Part shown: one piece after another, positions 20,578-32,277 of the stretch | Position numbering within the stretch: position 1 is the stretch's first letter | How the letters are laid out: the number at the start of each line of letters is the position of its first letter | Source of the DNA: Sesamum alatum | Lineage: Eukaryota > Streptophyta > Magnoliopsida > Lamiales > Pedaliaceae | DNA: 64,000 bases | NCBI GenBank assembly: GCA_034509735.1 | Contig: JACGWO010000006.1 | Coordinates: forward strand, 32,419,141 to 32,483,140 | Direction: 5' to 3' | Position numbers and translations under genes: made by a program | Notes under the pieces: model-generated | Told to the model about the DNA's origin: nothing | Seen by the model: only the letters and a program-made list of their open reading frames with translations | Databases searched by the model: none

Positions 20578-23500
20578 ATGATGTGGAGCCTGACAAGGTT
20601 CAAATCTCTTGATGAAGTTAATCTTGATCTGCATACAAATGATTTCTCATATAATTACTCAGATTGGATATTACATAGGGAGAAAGTAGATATCTTCAGT
20701 GATGATGAGAATAAAATTGACAATCTTATAGATAGTAATGTGATGAATGCTCAATCATCTAACCTACATAATGATTTAAACAAAAATTTAGATGAAATGA
20801 GCGAGGTGCAAAATGTTCAAGGGGAAACAAAAAGTTTTAGAAACTTATTAAGAGATGCAAAACGTGAACTCTACCTTGGTTGTAAAAAATCATTGTTATC
20901 TGTAATTGTGGAATTGCTTCATATTAAGTGATGGGAAAATGGAGCAACAAAAGCTTTGATATGTTGCTTGAGTTTTTAAAAGAGATATTTTCAAAAGGTG
21001 AGATACTTCCTTTGTCACTTTATGGGGCGAAAAGGCTCCTAGCTGAGATGGGAATGGGATTAAGAAATTGATGCTTGTAAGAATGATTGTCCACTCTTCT
21101 ACAAAGACAATATAGACAAAAAACAAATGCCCCATCTATAGTGAATCAAGATGGAAGACTAATGATGCTAAGAGAAATGTCACACATAAGATATTGAGAT
21201 ATCTCCCTTTGAAGCGAAGACTGAAAAACTTTTTATGTCTAGGCAAATAACTTCTAATATGAGGTGGCATAAGGAGAGAAGAAAGATGTATAGGCACTAT
21301 GAGACATCCTGTTGATTCTCCTTTTGATAAGCATTTCGATGAGCAATATCCTCATTTTGCTCAAGATCCTTGTAACGTGAAATTAGGGTTGGAGACAGAT
21401 AGTTTTACCCCTGGGTCAAATTTAGGTAGTTGATATAGAATATGGCTTATTATTCTTGTTGCCTACAACTTGCCACCTTATGAATGCAGGAAAGAACAAT
21501 ATCTTATAATGTCATTATTTATACTACATCTATGTGCACCTGGTAAAGATATTGATGTCTATTCAAGGGCTTTAATTGATGAACTGAGAGAAATGTTGAA
21601 CATAGGTATTGAGACCTTTGATGTTTACAATAAGAAAACGTTTAACTGCATGCTGCAATTTTTGTGGATTGTAAGTGATTTTTCTTGGGTATGCTTCCGT
21701 ATCCAGTTGGGTGATAAGTAGTGATATAGCATGTCCTTGTTGTTTTCACAAAACTCGCTCTAAGAGGTTAAGAGCAAAAACTTGCTTAATGGGACATCGT
21801 TCTTATCCGGCAAAAAGTCATTTATGGCACAAGACCAAAAAGCCTTTGATGGGGGAGAGGAACATCAATCAAAACTGAAGGAATTGTCTCGAGATGATGT
21901 GTTACATTTGCTAGATAGCTTATCTGACGTGTTTCCAAAACCTGAAAACATCTAGTAATAAACCGAAAAATGATGTGAAGTTCTCAATGCACATGGATTA
22001 AGAAAAGTATTTTCTTTGATTTACCATATTGGAACAAATTAATAATCATACATAATCTTGACGTGATGCATCTTGAGAAAAATATATGTTATACTTCTAG
22101 ATAGTAAGGGCAAAACAAAGGATACTGAAATTGCACAGAGAAGGATTTTATGAATTCCTAAAATCACTTAAGTTTCCTGATGGTTATGCTGCAAATATTT
22201 TAAGATGTGTTAAGGAAACAAGATATCTGGTTTGAAATCATATGACTGCCATGTTCTTCTTGAAGGACTTATCCCAGCAGGAATACGTTGTTATTTGTGC
22301 GAGGAAGTAGACGAAGCTTTGTACGAGCTTGGTGAATTTTTAAGAGAATTGTGTTCAAAGACATTGAAGATGGAGAATGTTGAGAGGTTAGAAAAAATAT
22401 CCCTCTCATTTTATGTAAACTGGAGAAAATATTTCCTGCATTTTTCACTATTATGGTCCATTTAGTTGTTCACTTGCTTCGAGAGGCTAAGATTGTGGAG
22501 CCTGTGCAATCTCGTTCGACGTATCCAATTGAAAGGTAATGTTGCATTTGTAGTTAATATATTTTGTATAAGTTACTATTTTCATCGGCATGTGCATGTA
22601 AAGGTATTTGGTCACTCTCAAAGAATTCATAGAAAGAAAGCGCGTCCTGAAGGATCTATTCTAGAAGGATACACTGTATAAAGACTTTCATGTCAATGTA
22701 CCTAAATAGGATTAAAACTAGATTTAATCAAAGAACAAGAAGAAACTATGATGGTGTCCAAAATGAAGAAAAATGTGATCTTTCTATTTTTTGAATAAGA
22801 GTGCATCCATTTGGACATATTAGGCCAGAACCTACTCTGACTGATGACGAGTTAATTATAGCTCATTGGTCTATTTTGAGCAATTTTGAAATAAGTTGAG
22901 TGTTACATCAAGTAAGTTCGTTTTAATATATAGCTTCCATTTATAAATAAATCACATATTCTATTATACTTTAATATAATATAATGCACATATTTTCCTA
23001 TTTAAAAATTGATAAGGCTTAATTGCTTGGAATAACGATAGAAGAAGCTAGTGAGTTAAATGTTCATGATGAAAGCCAAATGAAACAGTTCCCAGAATGG
23101 TTTAGAGAACATGTAAGCTAATATTGAAAATATTTTTTTTCGATGATTGTTATTGATAAAAACAATTGAAGCTATATCGGTTTAATTATTTGATTTTTAT
23201 GTGAACTTGTTACACCATCAAAGAGTAGTCGAAGTTATAGTAGAACTAGGGTCTCTTGCTAATGATCCTTTTTAAGTTGAACGCAAAGTGTTACATAGGG
23301 TGCATGGTCAACAAAGTTTGTTTTCATACAAGGGAACGAGATGCTCGACGTAGAAGTCGAAAATAATGGGTTGGTTGTACAAGGGCAACACAAAAATCGA
23401 ATGGTAGAATTTTTTTGATTTTTAGGTAGAGTTGTTGAGTTGACATATCTTGGTGACCGCAAAACGGTATATTATGTTTGTGCCAATGGTTTGACTTAGG

Positions 23501-23705
23501 GAGTAAGAAAACTATGCTAGTAGAAAACTATTGATATCAAATCACGATGGTACCAGAATGATCCTTTTATTTTGCCAACTCAAGTGCAGCAAGTATTCTA
23601 CTTAATTGACACAAAGTTGGGTAAAAGCTGGCAATTAGTCCAAAGAATACAACACAGACATCTACGGAATCTTTTGGAGCTGGATAAAGATAATGATTAC
23701 GATGA
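20578..23705 (+). pseudogene. CACTA (En/Spm-like) TNP2-type transposase
   Basis: Fragments in order match the usual TNP2 layout. First is FRNLLRDAKRELYLGC (about 20845-20890). Next is RHPVDSPFDKHFDEQYPHFAQD, followed by NVKLGLETDSF (about 21300-21420). Then come NLPPYECRKEQYLIMSLFI and APGKDIDVYSRALIDELRE (21463-21600), LDVMHLEKNIC (about 22045-22090), and KSYDCHVLLEGLIPAGIR followed by ARPEGSILEGYTV (22236-22680, DUF4218-like). Last is VELTYLGDRKTVYYVC and RWYQNDPFILPTQVQQVFYL (about 23420-23620, DUF4216-like). The enzyme would bind and cut CACTA ends. It is broken by many stops and frameshifts, some of which may be unrecognised introns. Family assignment rests on motif order recalled from known proteins. 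Confidence 0.8.
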
Positions 23706-25000
23706 CACTCAACTCATGTGATGAATCCATTACAACAATTTCAGTCAAATGAAGTTTTACAAGTTGTTAAAGGCGGTGAAGATATGTCGACATTAGCTAG
23801 AGAAGCTTTGGAACCTGAGGTTCTTTTGACAAGAACACTTGTAATGGTATTAGACAAAGGAAATCTCATGTTCGTGAAGATGTGGAAACAAAAAATAAAG
23901 ACACTATAACATTTCAGATGATGTTGATGAGGATGATGAAAAGAATATTGATGAAGATAAAGATAGTATGGAATTAGATGAGAGCAATGATGATGATTGT
24001 GATATATGGCTTGTAAATGGATGGTACATAACTAGCATTTTCAAGTATGTTACTATTTTTGGCTTGCATGCAATTTTTACATACATTTTAATGAAGAGCA
24101 TGCTAATTAGTATTAGTGATTGTAGTATTAACTAATGGTTTAGTGTTATACATATTTTCAATGTACTTTAAATGATTAACTTGTTGATTATATGATATTT
24201 ATGTACTTTATTTTGTCTAATTTTTCACATGTCTTCGGGACCAAGAAGAGCTGGTGGACTTATAAGAATTAGGGCTTTGCGATTAAGATCCCAGGTACAT
24301 TCATAAGATGAATTGGGGAATTCTCTTCAGAAGGACGTGACAAGTCTGGGTAATCAGAACAAATTTGTTTATCTAATAAGACATTAAAGTTTTCCAATTA
24401 ATATTTTTTTTTATCTTTTAATAATGTTAGCTCCTCAAATTAAGTAGAACAAGTCATAATCTTGATTTTTGTTTTTAACTTATTAGGATCTGAGGAAGTT
24501 GGTGGACTCAAACGAATCAAACTTACACGATCAAGAAACTTCGTATTTTCATTTGTTAATACCATAAACGGGAACATATTGACTTCTAATCTACCTCTTC
24601 CTGTATAAGCATCACAAACTGATTTGCAAGCTGAGCTTCAATTTTCTCTTAACCAGTTTATGACAAATAAAGGTAGTTATATGATAGAGTCTGGCTAATT
24701 TATTTTTCCGTCACATACAATTTGTATAACAATTAGATATATTACTGAAAGTTTATATAAATTCATTATCTTCTTATGGTTTTATATCTTTTGTCTTTAT
24801 ATTGTCATTTTTAAGCTCCTCAATGTTCCGTGGAACAGGATTCTCACATATCAATTCCATTAGGAGCACAATCACATGTTGGATCTAAAACATCTTCTAA
24901 TAAGAATATACCATCTTCACGTAACACATCATATACAAAGTAAATGAGAAGAAAAAAAAATGTATCTTAAACTATATTGATATTGATTGATAGGAAAAAG

Positions 25001-25039
<39 letters not shown>

Positions 25040-25159
25040 AAATATCATTATCAGTATGAGCATAATCACATAGTGGAAATGATGATTCTTTTGGTCAAGA
25101 TGCGACAAATACAAAATGAGGAAGATCTCCAAGGAATACTTCTATTTTTATCCTTATTT
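23706..25159 (+). other. Downstream part of the CACTA element, decayed
   Basis: An acidic stretch (DDVDEDDEKNIDEDKDSMEL, about 23920-23985) may be the transposase tail. Further on, a short start MSSGPRRAGGLIRIRALRLR (24230) has a diverged second copy of its GGL-RI motif near 24500, perhaps exons of the second CACTA gene. A (TC)n microsatellite lies at 25003-25035. Nothing else can be identified. Confidence 0.35.
25003..25035. repeat. (TC)n microsatellite
   Basis: This is an uninterrupted TC dinucleotide run of about 33 bp. It is probably polymorphic and has no coding role. Confidence 0.95.
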
Positions 25160-25866
25160 CACTACAAGAAAAAAGGGGCCAAAGGAGAAAATAGTAGGTG
25201 TGTGTGTTTGTTCCTCATCACAAACAGTACACAGTGGCTTTCAGAGGTAAATCTTTCTCTCTTTTCTCTTGGTTTTCACTGTTTTTCTTGAGCTTGACTG
25301 AATTGTTTCATGGGTTTGGAAGATTACAGTCGGGGGAACAATTTAAAAGATATAAGTTGTTAAGTTCAACTGTAAATTAGTACTGGAGTTCTTTAAATTC
25401 GGAAGGTTTTTACGTTGTTGATCCGTTTGTTGTTTATGTTTACATCATTGATCCGTTGCATTCGCTCGATGTGCGTGAACACGTGTTTAATGTATAGTAC
25501 TTTTGTCTGATGGACTTGTTGCTGTTGGATGGTTTTTTTACGTTATGTATATTTGTTGTATTGTAATGGCTTGTTGCTATTGGATGGTTTTTTTTACATT
25601 ATGTACATTTGTTGTCTTGTAATGGCTTGTTGCTAGTGGACATTTGTTGTCTCCTCGTTAGTTTTGCTACTATATTTGCTACGAGAATGAACAAAAGCAC
25701 TTTTTTCATAGCAAAATGGTATTTTCTACGAATATTGACCGTAGCGAAGCATTTGCTACTTCAGTGTAGACTACGGAAAACATTCGTAGCAAAAATGTTT
25801 TTCCTACGAATTTCGCCCTTTAGCTATGAATACTGCATGGTAGCGAAAGCCTTTTTTCTTGTAGTG
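25160..25866. mobile_element. Non-autonomous CACTA element, 707 bp
   Basis: The left end CACTACAAGAAAAAAGG is matched perfectly (17 bp) by the complement of the right end. A 3-bp target duplication TTT flanks both sides (25157-25159 and 25867-25869), as expected for CACTA elements. The right 200 bp hold several CTACGAA / GCTACGAA subterminal motifs in both orientations, candidate transposase-binding sites. There is no transposase sequence inside. The nearby TNP2 pseudogene may be from a related autonomous element, but relatedness of ends cannot be shown here. Confidence 0.9.
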
Positions 25867-26199
25867 TTTGGCGTGCAAGTTCTTGGATTGAATTTCGAAC
25901 TCTCGAGGGCTATCGAAAGAAAAATTCTTTTATGTGATGAACGATGGGTTGAATGTCCCGTTAGAGTGGAGTAGTTCATCCTCCTCAATTCGATATGAAT
26001 GCGCTCATCGAGAGTTGCATGAGCGTTTCGCAATTGCCGGTTTGTTTGCTAGCCACTTTCATGTTTGACAATTGACAGCTTCTGGTATGGCTGCTTAGAA
26101 GGTTCCGCATTCACTCCTTCGACATGTTTGGTTTTGCATTCATTCTCTGCATCAATTAACTCAGTTGTTTTTCTTGGTTATTTAATTTCGTTGCATTTT
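25867..26199 (+). other. Unassigned sequence next to Gypsy2
   Basis: The segment is less AT-rich than the CACTA region and may belong to the 3' region of Gypsy2. A T-rich stretch ending TTTTTCTTTGTAG at 26208 could be a splice acceptor for the antisense gene that follows. I cannot identify coding similarity. Confidence 0.3.
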
Positions 26200-26208
26200 T
26201 CTTTGTAG

Positions 26209-27106
26209 GATGAAGAGTATATATTGATGATATATTTGCTTGGAAGAATGTTGTATAGCAAGGTAATGGCGGCGCCTCGCTGCCGTCTTCAAGATGACGA
26301 GCAGGAGGGCATGGGTGCTCCTCCCCCTCCCCCTTTTTCACATGGAAACACTCCCGAGGGGAGGAGAAACTGAAAGTTATCTTGCTACATCTCCTACGAA
26401 GAAAAGGGCGAGGGAGAGTCTGTCCTACGCACCCTCGAGGCCACTGGAGAAAAATATCTTTTGCTATGGGTTGAACCGCATTGAGGGAATTTAGTCCTAC
26501 TGGGACACGGATGATACCTCCTTAGCATAGATTCGGACGTGAAGCGTAGTAATAAACAAGGTGGAGCTTGCAGGTGACCTAGCCCAGGTAGATGTATTGC
26601 TTTAGTGTAATTATTTGTTCCTTACTCGCCATTTGATAGTCCTTTCTTTGCTTTTTCAGGCACTCACCTTGAGCTCGGTATTGGGCCGAAAGGCTGTCTA
26701 GAGACGTGAGGCCATTTGCGTATGGTCTCGAAGCGAAAAGAGTGATATAGACCTGAACTGCCTTCGAGGTGAGCAAGAGGAAATCCAGAAACAAGAGGTT
26801 AGCACAGAGAAGAGGTTCTTACAGTCCAAGACAAAAAGGGCTCTATTGGCGAGCTTCAAAGAGGAAGGGGTGTCAGAGTTCAAAAACTCTGGCGAATTCC
26901 ATAACTATGTCCCAGACCACGGCGGTGTTATATATGACCAAGCGATTCGCTCTTGCCGGTGCACATTGCGCGAGAGTGGTCGTTTTGTGGAGTCAGATGT
27001 GATGTTGTTGGATCCTCGTGTCGCCGAGGAAGTTGTTGTCGCACTCTCGAGTGTTGGAGGGGATTCGGAGGTCATTGTGGGGGAGGTAGTGCCCCAAGGC
27101 GGATAG
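26209..27106 (+). pseudogene. Antisense accessory gene of Gypsy2, 3' half
   Basis: This is a relative of the antisense gene in Gypsy1, at the same place beyond integrase and on the opposite strand to pol. Shared landmarks are a YGLNR...SYWDTDD stretch near 26465-26515 (compare YGTNR...FWDAADVD in Gypsy1) and, at the end, FKNSGEFHNYV then VIYDQAIRSCRCTLRESGRF followed by an acidic tail. The N-terminal domain is missing. Stops and frame changes are present. The last 87 codons (26846-27106) remain open, suggesting the C-terminal segment is the most conserved part of this unknown protein. Confidence 0.6.
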
Positions 27107-27940
27107 GCTGGTGCGGCCCAGGATTAAAGTCTTCCATTTTCATTTTCTATCATTCCTCAAGACCGTCCATGGATTTTCCACGTATTCCTTCGATGTCTCC
27201 CGACTAGGATGGTTTTGTTGGTTTTATTTTTCAACATAGATGGGGCGATTTTCAAATTACCCAGTAGTTCTTGGTCACCCCTCGGCTAGTCGTACTATAT
27301 ATGTAATGAAATACGTAAAATAGTTGAAAGATGTTATGTGCAGTGATCGTTATGATGTTTGTCACTCGAGTATCGTTCCACGTCTGTTTTCCTGTGTTAT
27401 TTTCATTTTATTTTGATAGGTTTAGCTTCTAGTTGCTGCATGATTGGGAGATTAGAATCATATTTTCGCTAGAACCATGCTGAGGTCCTTTATCGCAGGC
27501 CTACAAGCTTTACACTTTGTGAAGATCAGAAGTTTTCATTGCAGGGGGAGAAATGTTATTTTTGCCTACAACGTGTTGGTTTACCTCACCTCATGCCCAG
27601 AGCCAGCATCCCAACTTCTCGAGGGGGCTAGGATTGACTTTAGAGAGTTCATCCCCTAGACCCCAATGGTCACCCAAGCCAAGGTCTCGGGGCCGTGAAG
27701 GTGAGTTCTTGACCTCGGAGAGACCTTGTGGCTGTTGGTGCCTTAAGTTATGATTGTGAATTTCTTACGAGGATAAAAATGTCGCATGCAAATGCTTTTA
27801 AAGGTAGATTCCTAATTGATTCTTCCATAGTTTGTATACATTAATGACCTTGGATGGAAGGACCACATAATACAATAGTGTGTCAAAGGTAAAAATTAAC
27901 TAAAAAATCCTACAACACCCTATTTACTCTAAGGATCGCA
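27107..27940. other. Gypsy2 3' region, no recognised feature
   Basis: This non-coding stretch lies between the antisense gene and the end of integrase. No tandem repeat like that of Gypsy1 is visible and no LTR is found. Confidence 0.45.
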
Positions 27941-29012
27941 TTAGTAAATATATGGTGTCTTCCCGACGCCACTATGAAAAATATTTTTCAGATTAGAGAC
28001 ATTCCAAAGGGGAACGTTCTGTCGATCCAGAAGTTGCAACTTGTATGCTCCAGCATTCACCACTTCAACCACCTTGTAAGGGCCTTCCCACTTGGGGTCC
28101 AATTTTCCTACTGCTTCAGAGATTTCAGCTTTCCTCCACCCTAGGTCTCCGACATGGAGTTCCTTGAGCATACCTTTTTGTTATATGCTTTCGCCATCCT
28201 ACCTTGTAGTCTCCAGCTCTAAAAGCCGCCTATTCCCTTATTTCTGCAACAAGGTCCAAGCTCGCCTGGAGACCTTATTCGTTGATTTGTGGGTCGTAGT
28301 AAGCTACTCGCTAACTTAGCTCCCCCATTTTTGGCCGGGGCAACAGCTTCTGTACCGTAGGCTAGATTGAAAGGTGATTCCCTTGTGGATGACCTGGATG
28401 TGGTTCGATAAGCCAATAAGACATTTGGGAGCTCGTCTATCCATCCTCTTTGGCCGCTTCAAGTTGTGTTTTCAAGTGTCGTAGGATGGTGCGGTTTGTG
28501 GCTTCTTTCTGGCGGCCATTCGCTTCTTAATTCCCAACGGATGTGAAGAATTGCTTAATATTTTAGCCCTTACACCACTCCTTGGTCTGAGCACCTTGAA
28601 ACTAGGTACTTTGTTATCAGAGACTAAGGAGCGTGGAAGCTGCAAACTATATTTTTCCAGAGAAATTGGATTACTTTCTTCTCAGTGATTTTTCTTAAGG
28701 GCTCCGCCTTTATCCATTTGGTTAAATAATCAACAACAACTATTAAGAACTCCTCTGGCCCATTGATTGAGGGAATGGCACTACAAGGTTGATGCCTCAC
28801 TGAGCTAACGGGCATGGATTGTCTAGTGGCTGTAGAAAAGCGGTCGGTGGATGACTAATGTTTCCGTGCTCTTGACATGCGCGATATCGAGTGACCAAAT
28901 CGTGCGTGTCCTGGATCATGGTTGGCCAAAAAAATCCCTGTCTCATAGCTTTTCTTGTAGGGTTTTTCCCTAAGTGGTTGCCGCATATTCCTTCATGAAC
29001 TTCACTTAGCAC
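27941..29012 (-). pseudogene. Gypsy2 integrase
   Basis: Fragments in order on the minus strand are the zinc-binding region (HEGICGNHLGKNPTRKAM and FFWPTMIQDTHDLV, 28797-29012), the start of the core (FLIVVVDYLTKWIKAEPLRK, 28624-28815), [20 protein letters not shown] (28219-28416) and the C-terminal tail (HVGDLGWRKAEISEAVG and PLWNVSNLKNIF, 27941-28171). In the zinc finger the expected CxxC has become a RYRACQEH form, losing a Cys. The frames differ between pieces. Confidence 0.75.
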
Positions 29013-29309
29013 ATAGTTTGCCTAGGGGGCATTTAGACAGTTCAGATATGGATGAGAACCCTCGCTTGTATAGCTCCCCATCTATCATCACAAATTGTGT
29101 CGTCTTTATTCTTGGAGCCTTAGCCTTCTTCTAATTGTCAGGCCTTCTGTTAGATAGCGGACAATTTGGTGCTACGAACTCGCCAGCTTTTCAAGCTAAT
29201 CTGCTCGTGAGTTATCCTCTCGTGGAATCCTTTTTAATGAAAATTCTTTAAAATCATCTCGTAAATCTTTTGTACGTGCAAGTACTTAGCCATTTTTCCC
29301 CCTCTCGCT

Positions 29310-29900
29310 TCATATATTCCTTGTAATCGGCTTGACAAGTTCTGAATCACTGTAGGCTACGAGCCTCCTCGGCTCAACTGAGAGGGCCAAGTTGCCACTT
29401 GCTATCAGTGCTTCATATTTGCCATTATTATTTGAAGCGGTGAACTCGAATTTGAAAGCATACTCAAACTTCTCTCCATGTGTGCTCTTAAGTACTATGT
29501 CTGCTCCACTTTCGTTTGAGGTGGAGGATCCATCCACGTACAAACTCCATGTTGGCATCGAGCTGTTCGGTTTAGATGTTGCAATTTCCACCAAGAAATC
29601 AACCAACACTTGCTCCTTGATCGAAGATTGCAGCTCTTACTCGATGTTGAACTCACTTAACTCTACTACCCACTTTACCAAATTACTCGAGACCCAACAT
29701 GATTTGTTTGAGAGGGTGATTCGTCAACACTATTATTTTACGGGATTGAAAGTAAAGCCTCAACTTCCAGACAGCCATGATAACGATAATGCTAACTTCT
29801 CAATCTGTGAATACCTTGGCCCTGCCCCTACAGGACGAGACTTACATAATAGTTTCGTTGATGCTCACATTGCTTGCTCTTGGCACACAAGGACTATGTT
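29310..29900 (-). pseudogene. Gypsy2 RNase H pair (classical plus aRH)
   Basis: The ORF at 29310-29609 carries the second RNase H: SLYVDGSSTSNESGADIVL, FEFTASNNNGKYEALIA and VAYSDSELV. The Glu expected in the NNEAEYEAL motif is replaced (NNNGKYEAL), so catalysis would be impaired. The classical RNase H lies at about 29620-29900 in other frames and is poorly preserved. Confidence 0.68.
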
Positions 29901-30655
29901 GACCGTCTCTTGATATGAACTGATTTAGGGAAGCTATCCTTCCCGTTAACTTTGGTACTTCTTTAATGATTTTCAGAGATGGCATGCTCACAATGGCGTT
30001 GATATTTCCCGAGTTAGCTGCCACTCCTGTTTCGGAGATCATATAGCCTAGAAATTTCCCACTATGCACCCTGAAAATGCACTTGGTGGGGTTGAGCTTC
30101 ATTCCACATTCTTTTAAGATCTCAAAGCACTCCTGTAAATTTTGGATATTGTCACGCTCCTCAGGGCTCTTGAACAACATATCATCAATGTAGACCTCCT
30201 TGTTCCTGCCTATTTGTGAGTAAAACATGCGATTAACCGGTCTCTGGTAGGTGGCTCCCCCATTTTTTAGCTCAAAGGGCATGGCATTTTAGCAAATAAC
30301 TCCTTGGTCAATTATGAAACTTATTTTTTCTTGGTCAGCTAGGTGAAGGGGAATATGATTGTATCCTTTGAAAGCGTCTGGGAAACTCAACAACTTGCAT
30401 CTTGCAGTCGAATCGACCATTGCATCGATGAGTCCTTTGGGCATTATTTCTTAAGATTGGTGAAGCCAATCCACAATTGTCATTTCCCATTTGGTTTAGG
30501 GACCGAAACGACGTTAGCCAGCCATTGTGGGTAATGGACCAGTCTGATATAGCCAGCCTTGAGTAGTTTGTTGATTTCTTCCTTGATATCTTGCCTTCGG
30601 TCCGGTCCAAATAACCTCTTTCTTTGTTTGGTTGGCCTGATATGTTGGTTGACAT
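29842..30655 (-). pseudogene. Gypsy2 reverse transcriptase
   Basis: The C-terminal half (29842-30282) is open for 146 codons. It retains MPFELKNGGATYQRPVN, the catalytic YIDDML and ECGMKLNPTKCIF. The N-terminal half (30335-30655) is readable only in shifted frames. A stop just before MPF (near 30290) separates the two. Order and motifs match Gypsy1. Confidence 0.8.
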
Positions 30656-30659
30656 TGAG

Positions 30660-31662
30660 CTAATGCATTATAACATTGGGAGAAATCCCTTGGAAATCTC
30701 ACATGTCCCAAGCGAACACCTCCTGCTTTTAGGAAACGCAACAACTGATTTTCGATCTCAGGCGCCGTAGTCATTCCTATCTTTGTGGTTTTCTTTATAT
30801 CACCAGGGGTTAACTCTACTACATTCAATTCCTCAATGGCCTCCACCCTCATCTCCTCCGTTTTTTCGCCTTTTGGGCATTTCTTGGGTGGGCTCGCCAA
30901 CTGGGTATGTGGTCGCTCTTCACCCGCTTTTTCTTTCCCTTTGTTGCTTCCTGGGGCGAATGCCTTTTCGCAAGACCTTCTTAACGCAGTCGCGTAACAC
31001 TCTTGCACTAACTTCTCGTCACTAATTGTTTCTTCGATGCCTAAGGGGGTCGGAAATTTTAACTTCATGTGGAAAGTAGATGCTACAACTTCGAAAAGTT
31101 TCAAACTTGGTCTCCCTAATATCACATTGTATGCAGAAAGTATGTTTACCACTAGAAACCTCACCATCCTCGTCACCTTTCGGGGGTGGTAGCCCAACGA
31201 CAGGGTTAAAGTGACCTCCCCGAGGGCCTCCAAAGACTCTCTGGTGAAACTAGTGAGTGCAGTATTGACCTTTTGCAGATAGGCATTATCTATTGCCAAG
31301 CTAGGATAAAGCGTCATAAAATATTATGTCTGCCAAACTTCCACCAATATTTTCTTCACCCAAAAGTCGGACAAGGTTGTAGAGATGACCAAAGCGTCAA
31401 TGTGTTGACCACTTCGAGGGTTCAAGTCTTGGTCGTTGAATAAGATTTCATGTTGTGGTTTATCCACTTGAAAAACTTCAACCCCATGAGCCGTCGTCAT
31501 CCCGTGTGCTCCTCTCGCCGCACGGAGCAAGGCTTTCGTGCATTGGAGGAATCGCCACTTGCCGACCCTGGAGATAACAACTATGACTCCAGCCGTCAGA
31601 AGGTTGTCATGGGCTACCGAATTTTCTTTTAATGTGTATTTGGGGCACAGTCTGGTCCACAT
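30660..31662 (-). pseudogene. Gypsy2 protease and gag-pol spacer
   Basis: The spacer (31324-31662; LTAGVIVVISRVGKW and EILFNDQDLN) leads into VKKILV at the point where the protease Asp-Ser-Gly triad should follow. A deletion of a few bases at about 31345 removes the triad and shifts the frame. The rest of the protease continues in the next frame (30514-31317: LGYHPRKVTRMVRFLVVN, AYNVILGRPSLKLFEVV), then the charged linker. Loss of the catalytic triad makes this copy inactive regardless of other changes. Confidence 0.72.
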
Positions 31663-31969
31663 AGTCTTTGAGGTAACCTCGTTCTATCAACTTCTCAATG
31701 TAAACTTTGAGTTGATGAGATTCCTCCATAGTGGGCCCTCTACCACAGTGGAAACGACAATATTTGGTATACTTCTATCTCCTAGGGTTATCCTTCATTT
31801 TCCTGGGCCATTGAAGGAGACCCTTCTGTTGGGCTACTAATAAAATCTCTCCTCGCGTACCTTTCTGTGGGGTATATTGAGTAAATCTGGCAGGTGGGAG
31901 GTGATGCCTTTCTTCTTTTCTCTGTCCTTCTTTGTCGTCATCCCAACCCTTTCTTTTGTTGGTCGCCTC
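31663..31969 (-). pseudogene. Gypsy2 gag, 3' part
   Basis: The minus strand encodes EATNKRKGWDDDKEGQRKEE, then LPPARFTQYTPQKGTR and WPRKMKDNPRR. This matches the basic region before the zinc knuckle of Gypsy1 gag (KRKADKEERRFPPRSEG, VKYTPLNAPRVQVLA, WPNPMKDNPHRMK). It stops at 31969, where copia A is inserted, and is continued by 57604-58257. Confidence 0.75.
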
Positions 31970-32166
31970 TGAAAGCATGCAGATCAGCCCGGGAGGAACG
32001 CGACATTAAATGGAATTAAAAATGGAATTTAAAACTGGATCAATGAGGTATTTCCTTGATTCTCCCGGCCGTTCGGTGTATTTCATGAATAAAAGTAACA
32101 TAAACATAATTCATGGAGGCTTAGGTAGAAGAGAAGAACAAGAAACATAACAAGGATACCTACCCT
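31970..32166 (-). repeat. Copia A 3' LTR fragment
   Basis: About 197 bp align with the start of 55599-57598 (for example AATAAAAGTAACATAAACAT and GAACAAGAAAC in both). The match ends near 32166 at GATACCTACC. Beyond this the sequence belongs to copia B in the opposite orientation, so a deletion or rearrangement breakpoint lies here. Confidence 0.75.
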
Positions 32167-32189
32167 TATAGAACAAGATCCTTTTATAG

Positions 32190-32277
32190 AGCCCATGTCA
32201 CAAATCGCTCATACGCAGCATCTTGAGAAGATGGGGTTGAGGCATATGGGTGATTGGCTTTAGGTCAAGTGGGAGAT
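32190..32277 (+). pseudogene. Copia B pol 3' end and polypurine tract (first unit)
   Basis: GCTCATACGCAGCATCTTGA, then GATGGGG and GATTGGCTTTAGG, match the end of the RNase H frame of copia C (its 37060-37130 complement). AAGTGGGAGAT, the polypurine tract, abuts LTR d. Confidence 0.65.

Noticed and set aside
25160..25866. The two CACTA ends as parts of two different large elements
   Set aside because: The ends face each other correctly, match perfectly over 17 bp and share the TTT target duplication, so a single 707-bp element is the simpler reading.
25609..25974. 121-codon plus-strand open frame
   Set aside because: It crosses the right terminus of the CACTA derivative and its target duplication, so it cannot be an ancestral gene.
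29392..29913. 173-codon plus-strand open frame
   Set aside because: Shadow of the Gypsy2 RNase H region; the real motifs are on the minus strand.
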